This document shows positions 1 through 8,184 of a DNA stretch of 64,000 bases, piece after piece. This DNA is from Bacillus_BE sp042263505 (GTDB lineage: Bacteria; Bacillota; Bacilli; Bacillales; Cytobacillaceae): assembly GCF_042263505.1 (NCBI RefSeq), contig NZ_JBHKFI010000007.1:1-64000 (forward strand), given 5' to 3'. Under the pieces are notes generated by a model. That model saw only the letters and a program-made list of their open reading frames with translations, was not told the DNA's origin and made no database searches. The position numbers and the translations under genes were made by a program. The stretch's first letter is position 1. Every line of letters starts with the position of its first letter.

Positions 1-117
1 TGCATACACATAAAAATTGAATGAATTGGATTAGTTGGAACGCCGTATGCTGGGAAACTCGCTTGTACGGTGTGAAGTGGGGGAAAAGCTGGCGATAACT
101 TCAAATGCTTACCTATC
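1..117 (+). ncRNA. Group II intron, 3' end (domains V-VI)
   Basis: The stretch at 37-80 has the look of group II intron domain V: a CGC-CGTAT arm, a GGGAAACTC loop region and a matching GTACGG arm. It is followed by a domain VI-like stem (AAAGCTGG...) and a typical terminal CTTACCTAT near 109-117. The intron body and any reverse transcriptase gene lie upstream of the window. The exact 3' splice boundary is an estimate. Confidence 0.75.
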
Positions 118-149
118 ACTATAATAAGCTATTGGAAATGGATATAAGA

Positions 150-187
150 AATGGCTCAGTAAAATTTAACTGAGCCATTTTATTTTG
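150..187 (+). terminator. Intrinsic terminator
   Basis: An 11-bp inverted repeat (AATGGCTCAGT / ACTGAGCCATT) with an 8-nt loop is followed by a T-rich tract. It lies just downstream of the intron end and probably terminates the interrupted host transcript. Confidence 0.75.
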
Positions 188-739
188 AATAATTAAAACA
201 GATATAAAATACTGTTCAAACTTTGTTGCATTTTTAAGGCCTTGCGATAGGAAACGGAACCCATTAATTTTAAACTGGCTCTTTTTTAATATTTAGGCAT
301 TGAGGGATTAGCGATCTTAGAAAAAAATGTGAAGTTATGAATCATTCGGCTATTAAAAATGGGCACATTGCCAGAGAAGTGGAGAAATGAGAGAAAGCGG
401 TAAATAAGGAATGGTCACATTGCCCGAGAAACGGATAAAAAGGAAAAATGGGTAAATGAGGAGAGGGAAAATCAAAATGCGATAAATGAATCCCAAGGCG
501 GCAGTTAATAGACTCAATTGGTGCCAAAAAATATTCTATTATTCCTAATTAGTTTGTTTGAAAGAATCTTCTATTAAACTATTTATGAACAATTGCCATA
601 GTAGTCATCAAAACTGAGATTAAGCATAACGGCTCAACTGAAAACACTCCAAAAGTATCTATTGAAATAAAGTCGCAATTGTTAAACTATTAACAACATC
701 ACGGGTTGGCTTCAATTTAATCCTATAGGAGGGAAGAAA
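188..739. repeat. Gene-free stretch with a degenerate tandem repeat
   Basis: No convincing gene is present. Around 356-475 two degenerate copies of a unit of about 55 bp can be aligned (GGCACATTGCC..GAGAA..GG then GGTCACATTGCCCGAGAAACGG), each followed by similar AAATGAG/AAATAAGG text. The only open frames here are short reverse-strand ones without ribosome sites. The last 100 bp presumably hold the promoter of the protease gene, with a clear AGGAGGG ribosome site at 728-733. Confidence 0.4.
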
Positions 740-1702
740 ATGGAGCGAAAAGTACAAGTGATTCCGTTTGAAGTGGTAGAACAAGTAGAAAGAGTCAACG
801 AAATTCCTAAAGGGATCGAAATGATCCAAGCCCCGAAAACTTGGAACCAAACAAAGGGAGAAGGAATAACAGTTGCCATTTTGGACACCGGCTGTGATTT
901 AACCCATCAGGACTTAAAAGAACGAATTGCCGGCGGAAGAAACTTCACGAATGATGATAACGGAAACCCTGATGTCTATCGGGATTACAATGGACATGGC
1001 ACCCATGTTGCCGGGACAATTGCCGCCATACAAAATAATAGCGGGGTTGTAGGTGCAGCTCCTGAAGCAAATCTACTTATTATCAAGGTACTGGACAAGA
1101 ATGGTTCAGGACAATATGAATGGATTATGAATGGGATTTATTATGCCATCGAACAAAAAGCAGATATTATCTCCATGTCGCTTGGCGGACCGGAGAATGT
1201 CCCTGAACTGCATGAAGCGATACAAAAAGCGGTTGCCAATAACATTCTTGTGGTTTGTGCCGCAGGAAACGGGGGTGACGGCAATGCTTCAACAGATGAA
1301 TTCGATTATCCGGGTTCATATAATGAAGTAATTAGCGTGGGGGCCGTTGATTTGGCGAGAAGCCCTTCAAGGTTCTCCAATTCCAATAATGAAGTAGACT
1401 TAGTGGCTCCCGGGGAGAAAATTCTATCAACCTATTTAAATGGAAAATATGCCGTTTTAAGCGGAACTTCAATGGCCACACCACATGTATCCGGAGCAAT
1501 GGCGCTGGTAAAAAACCTTGCCAATAAAAGCTTTGAACGGAAGCTTACAGAGCCCGAACTTTATGCTCAATTAATTAAAAGAACGGTACCATTAGGGAAT
1601 TCGCCAAAGCTTGAAGGCAATGGAATCGTCTATTTAACGGTAACCGACCAATTATCGGAAATCTTAAATAATCAAGTCGTTCCTGAAGAAGTGAAATTAT
1701 GA
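740..1702 (+). CDS. ispA: Intracellular subtilisin-type serine protease (S8)
   Basis: A 320-residue cytoplasmic subtilase. The catalytic triad is visible: Asp49 in the DTG motif, His86 in HGTHVAG and Ser244 in GTSMATPHVSG, with the oxyanion Asn177 in AAGNG. There is no signal peptide. The short N-terminal extension carries VIPFEVVEQ, matching the LIPY-type inhibitory propeptide of Bacillus intracellular subtilisins, and the length equals that of IspA (about 319). Family knowledge: these enzymes degrade cytoplasmic protein in stationary phase and sporulation and are activated by removal of the propeptide. An AGGAGGG site precedes the ATG. The stop codon overlaps the start of the downstream nuclease by four bases, so the two are translationally coupled. 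Confidence 0.93.
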   Translation: MERKVQVIPFEVVEQVERVNEIPKGIEMIQAPKTWNQTKGEGITVAILDTGCDLTHQDLKERIAGGRNFTNDDNGNPDVYRDYNGHGTHVAGTIAAIQNNSGVVGAAPEANLLIIKVLDKNGSGQYEWIMNGIYYAIEQKADIISMSLGGPENVPELHEAIQKAVANNILVVCAAGNGGDGNASTDEFDYPGSYNEVISVGAVDLARSPSRFSNSNNEVDLVAPGEKILSTYLNGKYAVLSGTSMATPHVSGAMALVKNLANKSFERKLTEPELYAQLIKRTVPLGNSPKLEGNGIVYLTVTDQLSEILNNQVVPEEVKL

Positions 1703-2502
1703 GAATCAGTCTCGAACTGTTGATGACAGAACGGGAGGCAGCAAAGTCAGCCTATTTGGAATACAGCAATAACCACAGCTACTATGAGGAACAAAAAGAT
1801 ATAGAAATCCAGCAAAACTATTATAAAAATACTTCACATGAAAAAGACAGTATTCATCAATTAATAGAAACGACACACAGGAATGAGCTTAATTACGCTC
1901 CACATCGATATGTTTATCCATGGGTGGATCTTCATGAGAATGGCAAACTCAAAAGCATCTATTCAGGGAAGGAGATGGATCCTCTTACTGTTATTGTGGA
2001 GGATATTCATATTCTAGAAACCATATCAAGCGGCAGTATGACAAGTTTAGTTGATGAAATCACATTGAATTGTGAGCATGTCGTTCCGCAGTCATGGTTT
2101 CATAAGCATGAGCCAATGAAGGGGGATTTGCACCATTTATTTGCCTGTGATCCTGCATGTAACAGTCGCCGAGGAAACAATCCTTATGATGATTTTCCCG
2201 ACTATGTCCCGAAAAGCCATGCTTTAGGATTGAAGGAAGGCTGCGGAATGGCCGATGAAGGGAAGTTTGAGCCTGAATATGGCAAGGGAATTGTTGCAAG
2301 AGCTACCTTCTATTTTTTAACCCGGTATCCAGGGATCATAAGTAATAATCTTGTTAATCTGCAGGTATTAATGGATTGGCATAAGCAGTTCCCCGTGTCT
2401 CTTTACGAAAAACACCGGAACTTGGCTATCTTTGAGCTGCAAGGGAACCGGAATCCGTTCATTGATTTTCCGGAAATGGCGGAACAATGGATTAGGAAAT
2501 AA
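1699..2502 (+). CDS. Endonuclease I-family nuclease, no signal peptide
   Basis: A 267-residue protein with the His-Asn-type core of the endonuclease I (EndA/BsnI) family. CEHVVPQSW holds the presumed general base His127. It is followed by GDLHHLFACDPACNSRRGNNPY, here split as DLHHL at 143-147 and NSRRGN at 155-160, which supply metal-binding and catalytic residues. Most bacterial relatives are secreted, but this one begins MRISLELLMTERE and has no hydrophobic leader, so it should act in the cytoplasm. It starts inside the protease stop codon (ATGA) and so is co-expressed with the intracellular subtilisin. Its target, DNA or RNA, cannot be told from sequence. It may clear nucleic acid in dying or mother cells, or be kept in check by or released by the protease; both are inference. 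Confidence 0.85.
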   Translation: MRISLELLMTEREAAKSAYLEYSNNHSYYEEQKDIEIQQNYYKNTSHEKDSIHQLIETTHRNELNYAPHRYVYPWVDLHENGKLKSIYSGKEMDPLTVIVEDIHILETISSGSMTSLVDEITLNCEHVVPQSWFHKHEPMKGDLHHLFACDPACNSRRGNNPYDDFPDYVPKSHALGLKEGCGMADEGKFEPEYGKGIVARATFYFLTRYPGIISNNLVNLQVLMDWHKQFPVSLYEKHRNLAIFELQGNRNPFIDFPEMAEQWIRK

Positions 2503-2558
2503 ATAATGTCTTCAGGTGAATTTTTCTCTGCCAGCTGTATTTAAATAGTTCAAATAGG

Positions 2559-2588
2559 AAAAACAGCACTTTTATTAGTGCTGTTTTT
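2559..2588. terminator. Bidirectional terminator
   Basis: AAAAACAGCAC and GTGCTGTTTTT form an 11-bp stem with an 8-nt loop. It ends the protease-nuclease operon on the plus strand and the converging small gene on the minus strand. Confidence 0.85.
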
Positions 2589-2592
2589 CTTT

Positions 2593-2754
2593 TCAGGCAT
2601 GATCTTTTGCCTCTTTCTTATGTTCTTTTGTGCTCTTATTACTCTTAGGATTGCCAAGTTTGGCAATCCTATTACCTCTGGTCCCTTTAACAATGGAACC
2701 ATTTCGTTTAATGGTGCATGAACCAAAGGTTTTTTCTTGAACTGGTTCTTCCAT
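2593..2754 (-). CDS. Small basic hypothetical protein
   Basis: A 53-residue lysine-rich protein starting MEEPVQEK and ending KEAKDHA, not recognised. I chose the ATG at 2754 because an AGGAG site lies 10 nt upstream (complement at 2765-2769); an in-frame TTG at 2778 is less well placed. The stop lies directly against the terminator at 2559-2588, which supports a real transcription unit. It overlaps or abuts the reading frame upstream (2768-3094), so the two may be co-transcribed. It has no membrane segment and no cysteine cluster. A nucleic-acid-binding role would be a guess from charge alone. Confidence 0.45.
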   Translation of the reverse strand: MEEPVQEKTFGSCTIKRNGSIVKGTRGNRIAKLGNPKSNKSTKEHKKEAKDHA

Positions 2755-2767
2755 AAATCCTTTTCTC

Positions 2768-3094
2768 CTAGTTTCCAATATTCTTTTTCCTTCTGATTTG
2801 CCGCAAAAATCGGCTATTCGTTCCTAATAAAATCATTTTCGATGTGTAGTAGGTAAATTTCTTCAAGTTTTCAGCAGTAAAGATATTATCTTTTAGGATA
2901 AATACGCCTAAACCTAATTTCAAATTCCCGTAATTTCGAACCGTAATAAACTGTTTAATGGGACTTTCCCACAATTCCATTCTGCTATTGACCGCAGGTT
3001 CTTTTACCCGAACGTAAGGCATGTCCAATTTTATTCCAAGGCTACACTGTGGGTTATAATTAATTTTGTCACAACTTATAATTATATTTGTCAC
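2768..3094 (-). CDS. Hypothetical protein, possibly a gene remnant
   Basis: An open frame of 108 codons from a GTG with no clear ribosome site; an internal ATG at 3022 (MPYVRVKEP) would give 84 residues. I do not recognise it. The predicted protein has mixed character and a basic C-terminus (RFLRQIRRKKNIGN), with no signal peptide or membrane segment. It lies just downstream of a large inverted repeat (3067-3115), which actually covers the first codons of the longest frame, so the true start is more likely at 3022. It could be a decayed gene. Confidence 0.3.
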   Translation of the reverse strand: MTNIIISCDKINYNPQCSLGIKLDMPYVRVKEPAVNSRMELWESPIKQFITVRNYGNLKLGLGVFILKDNIFTAENLKKFTYYTSKMILLGTNSRFLRQIRRKKNIGN

Positions 3095-3115
3095 ATGATT
3101 ATAAGTTGTTGTGAC
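3067..3115. repeat. Large inverted repeat
   Basis: TGTCACAACTTATAAT at 3067-3082 is answered by its near-exact complement at 3098-3115, with a 3-nt insertion in the second arm. The arms are separated by 15 bp. It could be an operator for a dimeric regulator, or an end of a small mobile element. No T-tract follows either arm, so it is not a terminator. Confidence 0.55.
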
Positions 3116-3125
3116 ATCAATGACT

Positions 3126-3175
3126 ACCTTGATACTGCAATAAACCTTGCTGTATCAAGGTTTTCTTGTTTTTAT
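3126..3175 (+). terminator. Terminator-like hairpin
   Basis: ACCTTGATAC at 3126-3135 pairs with GTATCAAGGT at 3152-3161 and is followed by TTTCTTGTTTTT. No plus-strand gene precedes it, so it may be a relic of a lost gene. Confidence 0.5.
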
Positions 3176-3496
3176 CTCCATTCAAATTTATTATAAACTG
3201 TGAGTTGTTTAGACAACTCATTTTTTATTGAAGAATTGAGCAGGGGTTTCCTTTTTCCTAAATGAATTTCTTCGTGATGAACCAGATCCTGACAATTTCG
3301 ATTTTAAATTGTGCTGAATATAGCAGTTGAGGGATTTGGGTCAGCCCCCACATTGCAAAAGTGTGAAAGTAGTAGAGGGAGAATAATATTGAACGCTTCA
3401 AAATACGAACGAAACCTGGAAATTAAAGTTAAATGTTCGTGATTTAGTTGACGGAACCCTGAATTATTGTTATTATAACCGTGAATTAAATATAGA

Positions 3497-3572
3497 ATAA
3501 CGTCGTATAATATTGGGAATATGGCCCAAGAGTTTCTACCAAGCCGCCGTAAATGACTTGACTACGAGGTAA
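3497..3572 (+). promoter_or_regulatory. Purine riboswitch aptamer, guanine/hypoxanthine type
   Basis: The aptamer core is complete: TATAAT after the P1 5' strand, a P2 stem TTGGG/CCCAA around AATATGG, the J2/3 segment GTTTCTACC, an L3 with CCGTAAAT, and J3/1 GACTACG. The specificity base in J3/1 is C (as in xpt/pbuX leaders) and not U, which predicts guanine or hypoxanthine binding. P1 is short and carries one mismatch. It precedes a terminator (3632-3659) and then a nucleoside hydrolase gene, a fitting target. Confidence 0.9.
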
Positions 3573-3580
3573 GTGTTAAA

Positions 3581-3659
3581 TGGAAGAAGGGATTAATTCT
3601 TCCTTTTGTATTTACACATGCCCTAATCAACGCTCCGGTAGCTATCGGAGCCCTTTTTA
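3581..3659 (+). terminator. Riboswitch expression platform and terminator
   Basis: Two hairpins follow the aptamer. The first is GGAAGAA/TTCTTCC at 3581-3602 followed by TTTTG. The second, stronger one is GCTCCGGTA/ (GCTA)TCGGAGC at 3632-3651 with a C3T5 tail. The second is the likely ligand-controlled terminator. About 168 bp of further leader separates it from the hydrolase start; I see nothing recognisable there. Confidence 0.75.
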
Positions 3660-3827
3660 TATTTTAAGGTGTTTATAAGCTATCATGCTAGGTGGCACGT
3701 CAGGTAAATTTTGATGACTCTTAGTGTGGAACAAAGTGTGACGTTATTCGAGTGTTCCAACAAGAAAACAGTTGGGTGAATCCCAAAGCAATTTATAAAA
3801 ATTCACCATGAAGGGATCGAGAAAATA

Positions 3828-4763
3828 ATGAAGAGGAAAATTTACTTTAATCATGATGGCGGAGTTGATGATCTTGTTTCGCTATTTTTATTACTAAAAA
3901 TGGACACTGTTGAACTCACAGGTGTTTCAGTCATTCCAGCAGATTGTTATTTAGAACCAGCAATGTTTGCGAGCCGAAAAATTATTGATCGCTTTGGTTA
4001 TGGTGGTCTTGACGTAGCAGGGTCAAATTCTCGTGGGAAAAATCCTTTTCCAAAAGACTGGCGTATGCATGCGTTTTATGTTGATGCCCTACCGATTTTA
4101 AATGAATCTGGAAAAGTTGTAACACCAGTGGCGGACAAACCTGCACATCTTCATTTAATAGAAACGATTCGTGCAACTGAAGAAAAAACAATCTTATTAT
4201 TTACAGGGCCACTTACCGATCTTGCCCGTGCATTAGATGAAGATCCTGAAATCGAAGAGAAAATTGAACGACTTGTTTGGATGGGTGGTACATTTCGTGA
4301 AGCAGGAAATGTGCACGAGCCTGAACATGATGGAACAGCGGAGTGGAATGTGTTTTGGGACCCTGAAGCAGCCGCCCGTGTATGGGACACCAGCATAGAA
4401 ATTGATTTAGTGGCGCTTGAAAGTACAAACCAAGTACCGCTAACTTTAGATGTACGTGAGCGTTGGGCTAAAGAACGCAAATACCTGGGTGTTGATTTTC
4501 TTGGACAATGTTATGCGATGGTACCACCACTTGTTCACTTTTCAACGAACTCTACATACTATTTGTGGGATGTGTTAACAACCGCATTTGTTGGCAATAG
4601 TGATCTTGTGAAAATACAAACCATTAACAGCATTGTACACACAGACGGTCCAAGCCAAGGCCGTACAGAAGAAACAGCTGATGGGCGTCCTGTCAATGTG
4701 GTGTATGATGTAAATCGCGATGCTTTCTTCGATTACATTACAGAATTAGCGGAAAAAGCCTAA
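3828..4763 (+). CDS. Nucleoside hydrolase (inosine/uridine-preferring family)
   Basis: A 311-residue enzyme that splits nucleosides into base and ribose. The calcium and ribose-binding N-terminal motif is present as NHDGGVDDLVSL (the family signature is D-x-D-x-x-x-D-D or a variant), and the C-terminal half has TAEWNVFWDPEAA, the usual E-x-N-x-x-x-D-P signature near the active site. There is no signal peptide, so it is cytoplasmic. It lies downstream of a guanine-type purine riboswitch and 31 bp ahead of a broken NupG-like nucleoside transporter, so the ancestral operon probably imported and cleaved purine nucleosides, and was shut off when guanine was plentiful. The precise nucleoside preference is not visible. 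Confidence 0.9.
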   Translation: MKRKIYFNHDGGVDDLVSLFLLLKMDTVELTGVSVIPADCYLEPAMFASRKIIDRFGYGGLDVAGSNSRGKNPFPKDWRMHAFYVDALPILNESGKVVTPVADKPAHLHLIETIRATEEKTILLFTGPLTDLARALDEDPEIEEKIERLVWMGGTFREAGNVHEPEHDGTAEWNVFWDPEAAARVWDTSIEIDLVALESTNQVPLTLDVRERWAKERKYLGVDFLGQCYAMVPPLVHFSTNSTYYLWDVLTTAFVGNSDLVKIQTINSIVHTDGPSQGRTEETADGRPVNVVYDVNRDAFFDYITELAEKA

Positions 4764-4793
4764 TTATTTACTAAAGTTCAGCAGGAGGAAAAA

Positions 4794-5609
4794 ATGACAA
4801 TAAAATCACGGCTTAAAATTATGACTTTTCTCCAGTTTTCCATTTGAGGATTTGGATTATTACACTTGGCTCGTATATGATAAATACCTTACATTTTTCC
4901 GGCGCACAAGTTGGAGCCGTTTATGGCTCATCTGGGCTTGCTTCTCTTATTATGCCAAGTCTTGTAGGGATTATTGCGGACCGCTTTATAAAAGTAAATA
5001 GATTATATGGAATTTGTCATTTTCTAGTGGCGATTTGCGCATTTGCTGACCCATTCCTGCATGATTTTGCCTTAAATCTTAATTATAAAGATAGACTTGC
5101 TGTTAAATATCCAGCTATTTTATTATCCATTGGGCAATCTTCAAAAGTATTCTTTATTCTTTCATACCGTTTTTCTTACGTAAATTTGGGATTAAAACGG
5201 TCATGCTATTGAGTATGGCGGCATGGACTTTGCGGTTTGGTTTATTCGCTTATGGAGATCCATCCAGCGGAGGATTCATCTTATTGCTATTATCCATGAT
5301 TGTGTATGGTGTAGCATTTGACTTCTTTAATATCTCCGGTTCGATTTTTGTAGAAAAGAAGTGGATCGTCGAATTCGTGGGAGTGCACAAGGCTTATTCA
5401 TGACAATGGTGAACGGAATCGGTGCCTATTTAGGTGCTGTGATTAGTGGAAAAATAGTGGATTATTTAACGGTTGACGGCGTAAAAAACTGGCAGCATAT
5501 CTGGTTAGTTTTTGCAGCCTATACCATCGTTCTCGGAATAGTTTTTGCGGTAAGTTTTAAATACAAAAATGACCATAATGCAATGAACCATGTAAATAAA
5601 ACTGCTTGA
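4794..5609 (+). pseudogene. nupG: NupG/XapB-family nucleoside:H+ symporter, broken
   Basis: The remnant aligns by eye with E. coli NupG over its whole length but is broken in several places. It starts with an ATG after GCAGGAGG (MTIKSRLKIMTFLQF). At 4845 the conserved Trp codon has become TGA. A frameshift follows, then LGSYMINTLHFSG and ASLIMPSLVGIIADRF. About 140 residues in the middle are deleted near 5060-5110. The C-terminal half (LRFGLFAYGDP, GVAFDFFNISGS, SAQGLFMTMVNGIG) is spread over two further frames, with a shift near 5365. Four or more lesions make function impossible. The hydrolase upstream is intact, so it must now rely on another nucleoside importer or on internal nucleosides. 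Confidence 0.9.
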
Positions 5610-5645
5610 TCTTTATGATTTGGGGTCAAGTTAGTATATAAGCTA

Positions 5646-5694
5646 TAAAAAAAGCAGACATTTTTCTCCTTTTTGGGGAAATGCTGCTTTTTTG
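5646..5694 (+). terminator. Intrinsic terminator
   Basis: AAAAAAGCAG..CATTTTTC pairs with GAAATG-CTGCTTTTTT, followed by TTGGG. It ends the hydrolase/transporter transcript. Confidence 0.8.
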
Positions 5695-6257
5695 GGTTTT
5701 AGTAGCGGGGAAAGAAGGTCTGTGTAAACTCTGATCAAGCTTATGAAAAGAGGCGGTGAGTGGGCTCCATTATTCGTCAATTTTTGAAGGAAAGTTATTG
5801 GTTTAGTATTTATACTTTATTTAACAAACGGGGGCTTTTCTTAAATAGGCAACAATAGTGTATTCATTTTCCTAAGTCCATTAAAATGCCAAAAATCCCT
5901 GCTTTTTGATCGATATCAGGGATTTTTTCTATGTTTAATCATTATGATTTATTTTGAAAACACTACACTACATTTAAAAAATACGAGTCAATCTATTCAA
6001 CGATCGGGCCATATTGTTGCATAACATATTTGAAGAAAGATATAGACCCCCCTCTATATTAAAAAATGGGCCATTTAATGGATTAAGACTCTCCAGTAAA
6101 AATGAATATTTGTATTAACATCAGCATGGAGTTTGTGAATGATTTCGCTTAAACTAAAGGTCATTTGAGTTCAATTAGTATTAACAGACTCCTTAAACAA
6201 TTACTTTGTTTAATATATATTTCCTGCTAACATTATAGTTCCCACCACAATTCAGGA
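5695..6257. other. Intergenic region with one further hairpin
   Basis: No gene is supported. AAAAATCCCTG at 5891-5901 and CAGGGATTTTT at 5917-5927 form a symmetrical terminator-like hairpin. It is followed at 5998-6025 by CAACGATCGGGCCATATTGTTGC, split here as CAACGATCGGGCC plus a TTGTTGC tail. A similar hairpin-plus-CAATCGGGC arrangement occurs at 19176-19235, so this may be a small dispersed Bacillus repeat. Confidence 0.45.
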
Positions 6258-6791
6258 TTAATAATTTTCTTTTCTCACTTCAAAGAAACTTTGAGGATGT
6301 CCGCAAACAGGACAAACTTTAGGTGCTTTCTTGCCCATTACAAGATGTCCACAGTTTCGGCATTCCCACATTGTTTCTTCGCCCTTTTCAAATACTGCTT
6401 TCATCTCTACATTGTTAAGAAGTGAACGGTATCTTTCCTCGTGAGCTTTCTCAATTTTTCCAACCATTCTGAACTGAGCTGCAAGAACGGTAAATCCTTC
6501 TTCTTCAGCATCTTTTGCAAAGGTTTCATACATATCTGTCCATTCGTAGTTTTCACCTTCAGCTGCATGAAGTAAATTTGCTGCGGTATCACCAAGTTCC
6601 CCAAGAGCTTTAAACCAAAGCTTACCATGTTCCTTTTCATTTTCAGCTGTTTTGGTAAAGAGTTCAGCTATTTGCTCATAGCCTTCCTTTTTTGCAACTG
6701 ATGCGAAATAAGTATACTTGCTTCTTGCTTGAGACTCACCAGCAAATGCTGCCTTCAAGTTAGCTTCTGTTTTAGATCCTTTTAAGTTCAT
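6258..6791 (-). CDS. rbr: Rubrerythrin
   Basis: A 177-residue non-haem iron peroxidase that reduces hydrogen peroxide to water in the cytoplasm. The N-terminal ferritin-like four-helix domain carries diiron ligands in AFAGESQARSKY (Glu19) and ENEKEHGKLW, with a second set around EKAHEERY. The C-terminal rubredoxin-like domain has paired cysteines, WECRNCGH and CPVCGHP, for one Fe(SCys)4 site. The length is typical of a classical rubrerythrin. The ATG follows AGGAG (GGAAGGAGAAAATATT). It is monocistronic and divergent from a LysR gene. The electron donor is not evident in the neighbourhood. Rubrerythrin is typical of anaerobes and facultative anaerobes and fits the low-oxygen theme elsewhere in the window. 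Confidence 0.95.
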   Translation of the reverse strand: MNLKGSKTEANLKAAFAGESQARSKYTYFASVAKKEGYEQIAELFTKTAENEKEHGKLWFKALGELGDTAANLLHAAEGENYEWTDMYETFAKDAEEEGFTVLAAQFRMVGKIEKAHEERYRSLLNNVEMKAVFEKGEETMWECRNCGHLVMGKKAPKVCPVCGHPQSFFEVRKENY

Positions 6792-7111
6792 AATATTTTC
6801 TCCTTCCCAGAATTTTGTACTTTTGCAAAATTATATCCACAAGTTTATATATTGGGTAAAGAAAATTTGGTGGAAATATTTCACCTTCATAAATAGAACC
6901 ACAGCTTTTCTTAGATAGAATAACAGATAATTAGGAGACTGAACCATCGATTTACGTATTGTCATTAAAGATTCAAAAAATATAATAAAAGGGGGACTTT
7001 CTTTGAAAAGAAAGGAAATTTGCAAACTGTCATAGATGAAAAAATATACTAGAAGAACATCAGCACGTTTAATTATGTATTTATTACGTCTTTGAAAAGG
7101 TGGCGTTCAAT
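6792..7111. other. Divergent promoter region of rubrerythrin and LysR gene
   Basis: About 320 bp of AT-rich DNA that must contain the two divergent promoters. I cannot single out an operator. A 64-codon reverse open frame here lacks a ribosome site and was not accepted. Confidence 0.35.
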
Positions 7112-8017
7112 TTGACTTTACAACAATTAAAGTATGTATTAGAAGTCGCAAGTAAGGGATCTATAAATGAGGCAGCAAAAAGTTTATTCATCTCCCAACC
7201 AAGTTTGTCGAATGCTATTAAGGAATTGGAGAAGGAAATAAAAATTACCATATTCATCAGAACGAATAGAGGAATTACTATTTCTAATGAAGGAGTGGAG
7301 TTTTTAGGTTATGCCAGACAAGTTTTACAGCAGTATAACATGCTTGAAGAAAAATATATGAGAGGAGAACCAGCTAAGCAACATTTTTGTATTTCAACCC
7401 AGCATTATACTTTTGCAGCTAATGCTTTTGTGGAACTTGTAAAGGAATTTGGGGCTTCTGAATATGAGTTTACACTTCGTGAATCGAAAACTTATGAAAT
7501 AATTGAAGATGTAAAGAATTTACGAAGTGAATTGGGTATTATCTATTTAAGTAATTATAATGAATCAGTTTTATTAAAGCTGTTAAAAGAAAGAAACATT
7601 AGTTTTTCGGAATTATTTACTGCAAAACCTCATGTATTTATTAGTAAAAATCATCCATTGTCCAACAAAGAATTGATAGATTTGGATGAATTAGATAATT
7701 TCCCATGTCTTTCTTTTGAACAAGGAGAATACAATTCTTTTTATTTTTCAGAAGAAATTTTAAGTACAAGAAGTGTAAAGAAAAGTATCAAAGTAAGTGA
7801 CAGAGCAGCGATTGTTAATTTCATGATCGGTCTGAACGGTTATACTATTTCGTCTGGAGTTTTTCCTAAATATCTTCATGGAGATGAAATTATTGCAGTT
7901 CGTCTTAATGTTGATGAAGTCATAAGGGTTGGCACAATAAAGCATAAAGATGTCACATTAACAAAACTTGGTGAAATATATTTAGAATCCTTAAAAAAGA
8001 TTGCAAAGGAATTATAA
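7112..8017 (+). CDS. LysR-family transcriptional regulator
   Basis: A 301-residue LysR-type regulator. The N-terminal winged helix-turn-helix is clear (LKYVLEVASKGSINEAAKSLFISQPSLSNAIKELE, residues 4-38 or so), followed by a substrate-binding domain of normal length. I placed the start at a TTG at 7112, giving MTLQQLKYV, because AAAGGTGG lies 8 nt upstream; an in-frame GTG at 7100 would put its own ribosome site inside the gene. It lies upstream of, and in the same direction as, a LysE-type exporter, a pairing common for LysR regulators that sense the exported amino acid. The inducer is unknown. Confidence 0.9.
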   Translation: MTLQQLKYVLEVASKGSINEAAKSLFISQPSLSNAIKELEKEIKITIFIRTNRGITISNEGVEFLGYARQVLQQYNMLEEKYMRGEPAKQHFCISTQHYTFAANAFVELVKEFGASEYEFTLRESKTYEIIEDVKNLRSELGIIYLSNYNESVLLKLLKERNISFSELFTAKPHVFISKNHPLSNKELIDLDELDNFPCLSFEQGEYNSFYFSEEILSTRSVKKSIKVSDRAAIVNFMIGLNGYTISSGVFPKYLHGDEIIAVRLNVDEVIRVGTIKHKDVTLTKLGEIYLESLKKIAKEL

Positions 8018-8041
8018 AAGAAAATCGACTTAATTGTGGGC

Positions 8042-8097
8042 TTGATATAGTTTTTGTCTATGTCAGGCTATAATATTTTGGAATTATGCTATATCAA
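8042..8097. promoter_or_regulatory. Inverted repeat upstream of exporter gene, possible LysR site
   Basis: TTGATATAG at 8042-8050 and its exact complement CTATATCAA at 8089-8097 lie between the LysR gene and the exporter. A further TATAG..CTAT motif lies between them. LysR proteins often bind two separated dyad elements, so this is a candidate operator for the upstream regulator. Confidence 0.5.
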
Positions 8098-8184
8098 AAC
8101 CACTCGTTATAATATAAATGCTTATGATTATTAATCGAAAAAAATAAACTATTTTACAGATAGAAAGCAGAGTGTGATTTTGAT

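Noticed and set aside
342..527. 61-codon reverse frame in the region before the protease
   Set aside because: No ribosome site; it runs through a degenerate tandem repeat and has no family resemblance.
4151..4480. Reverse frame inside the nucleoside hydrolase
   Set aside because: Shadow of the hydrolase; no start signals.
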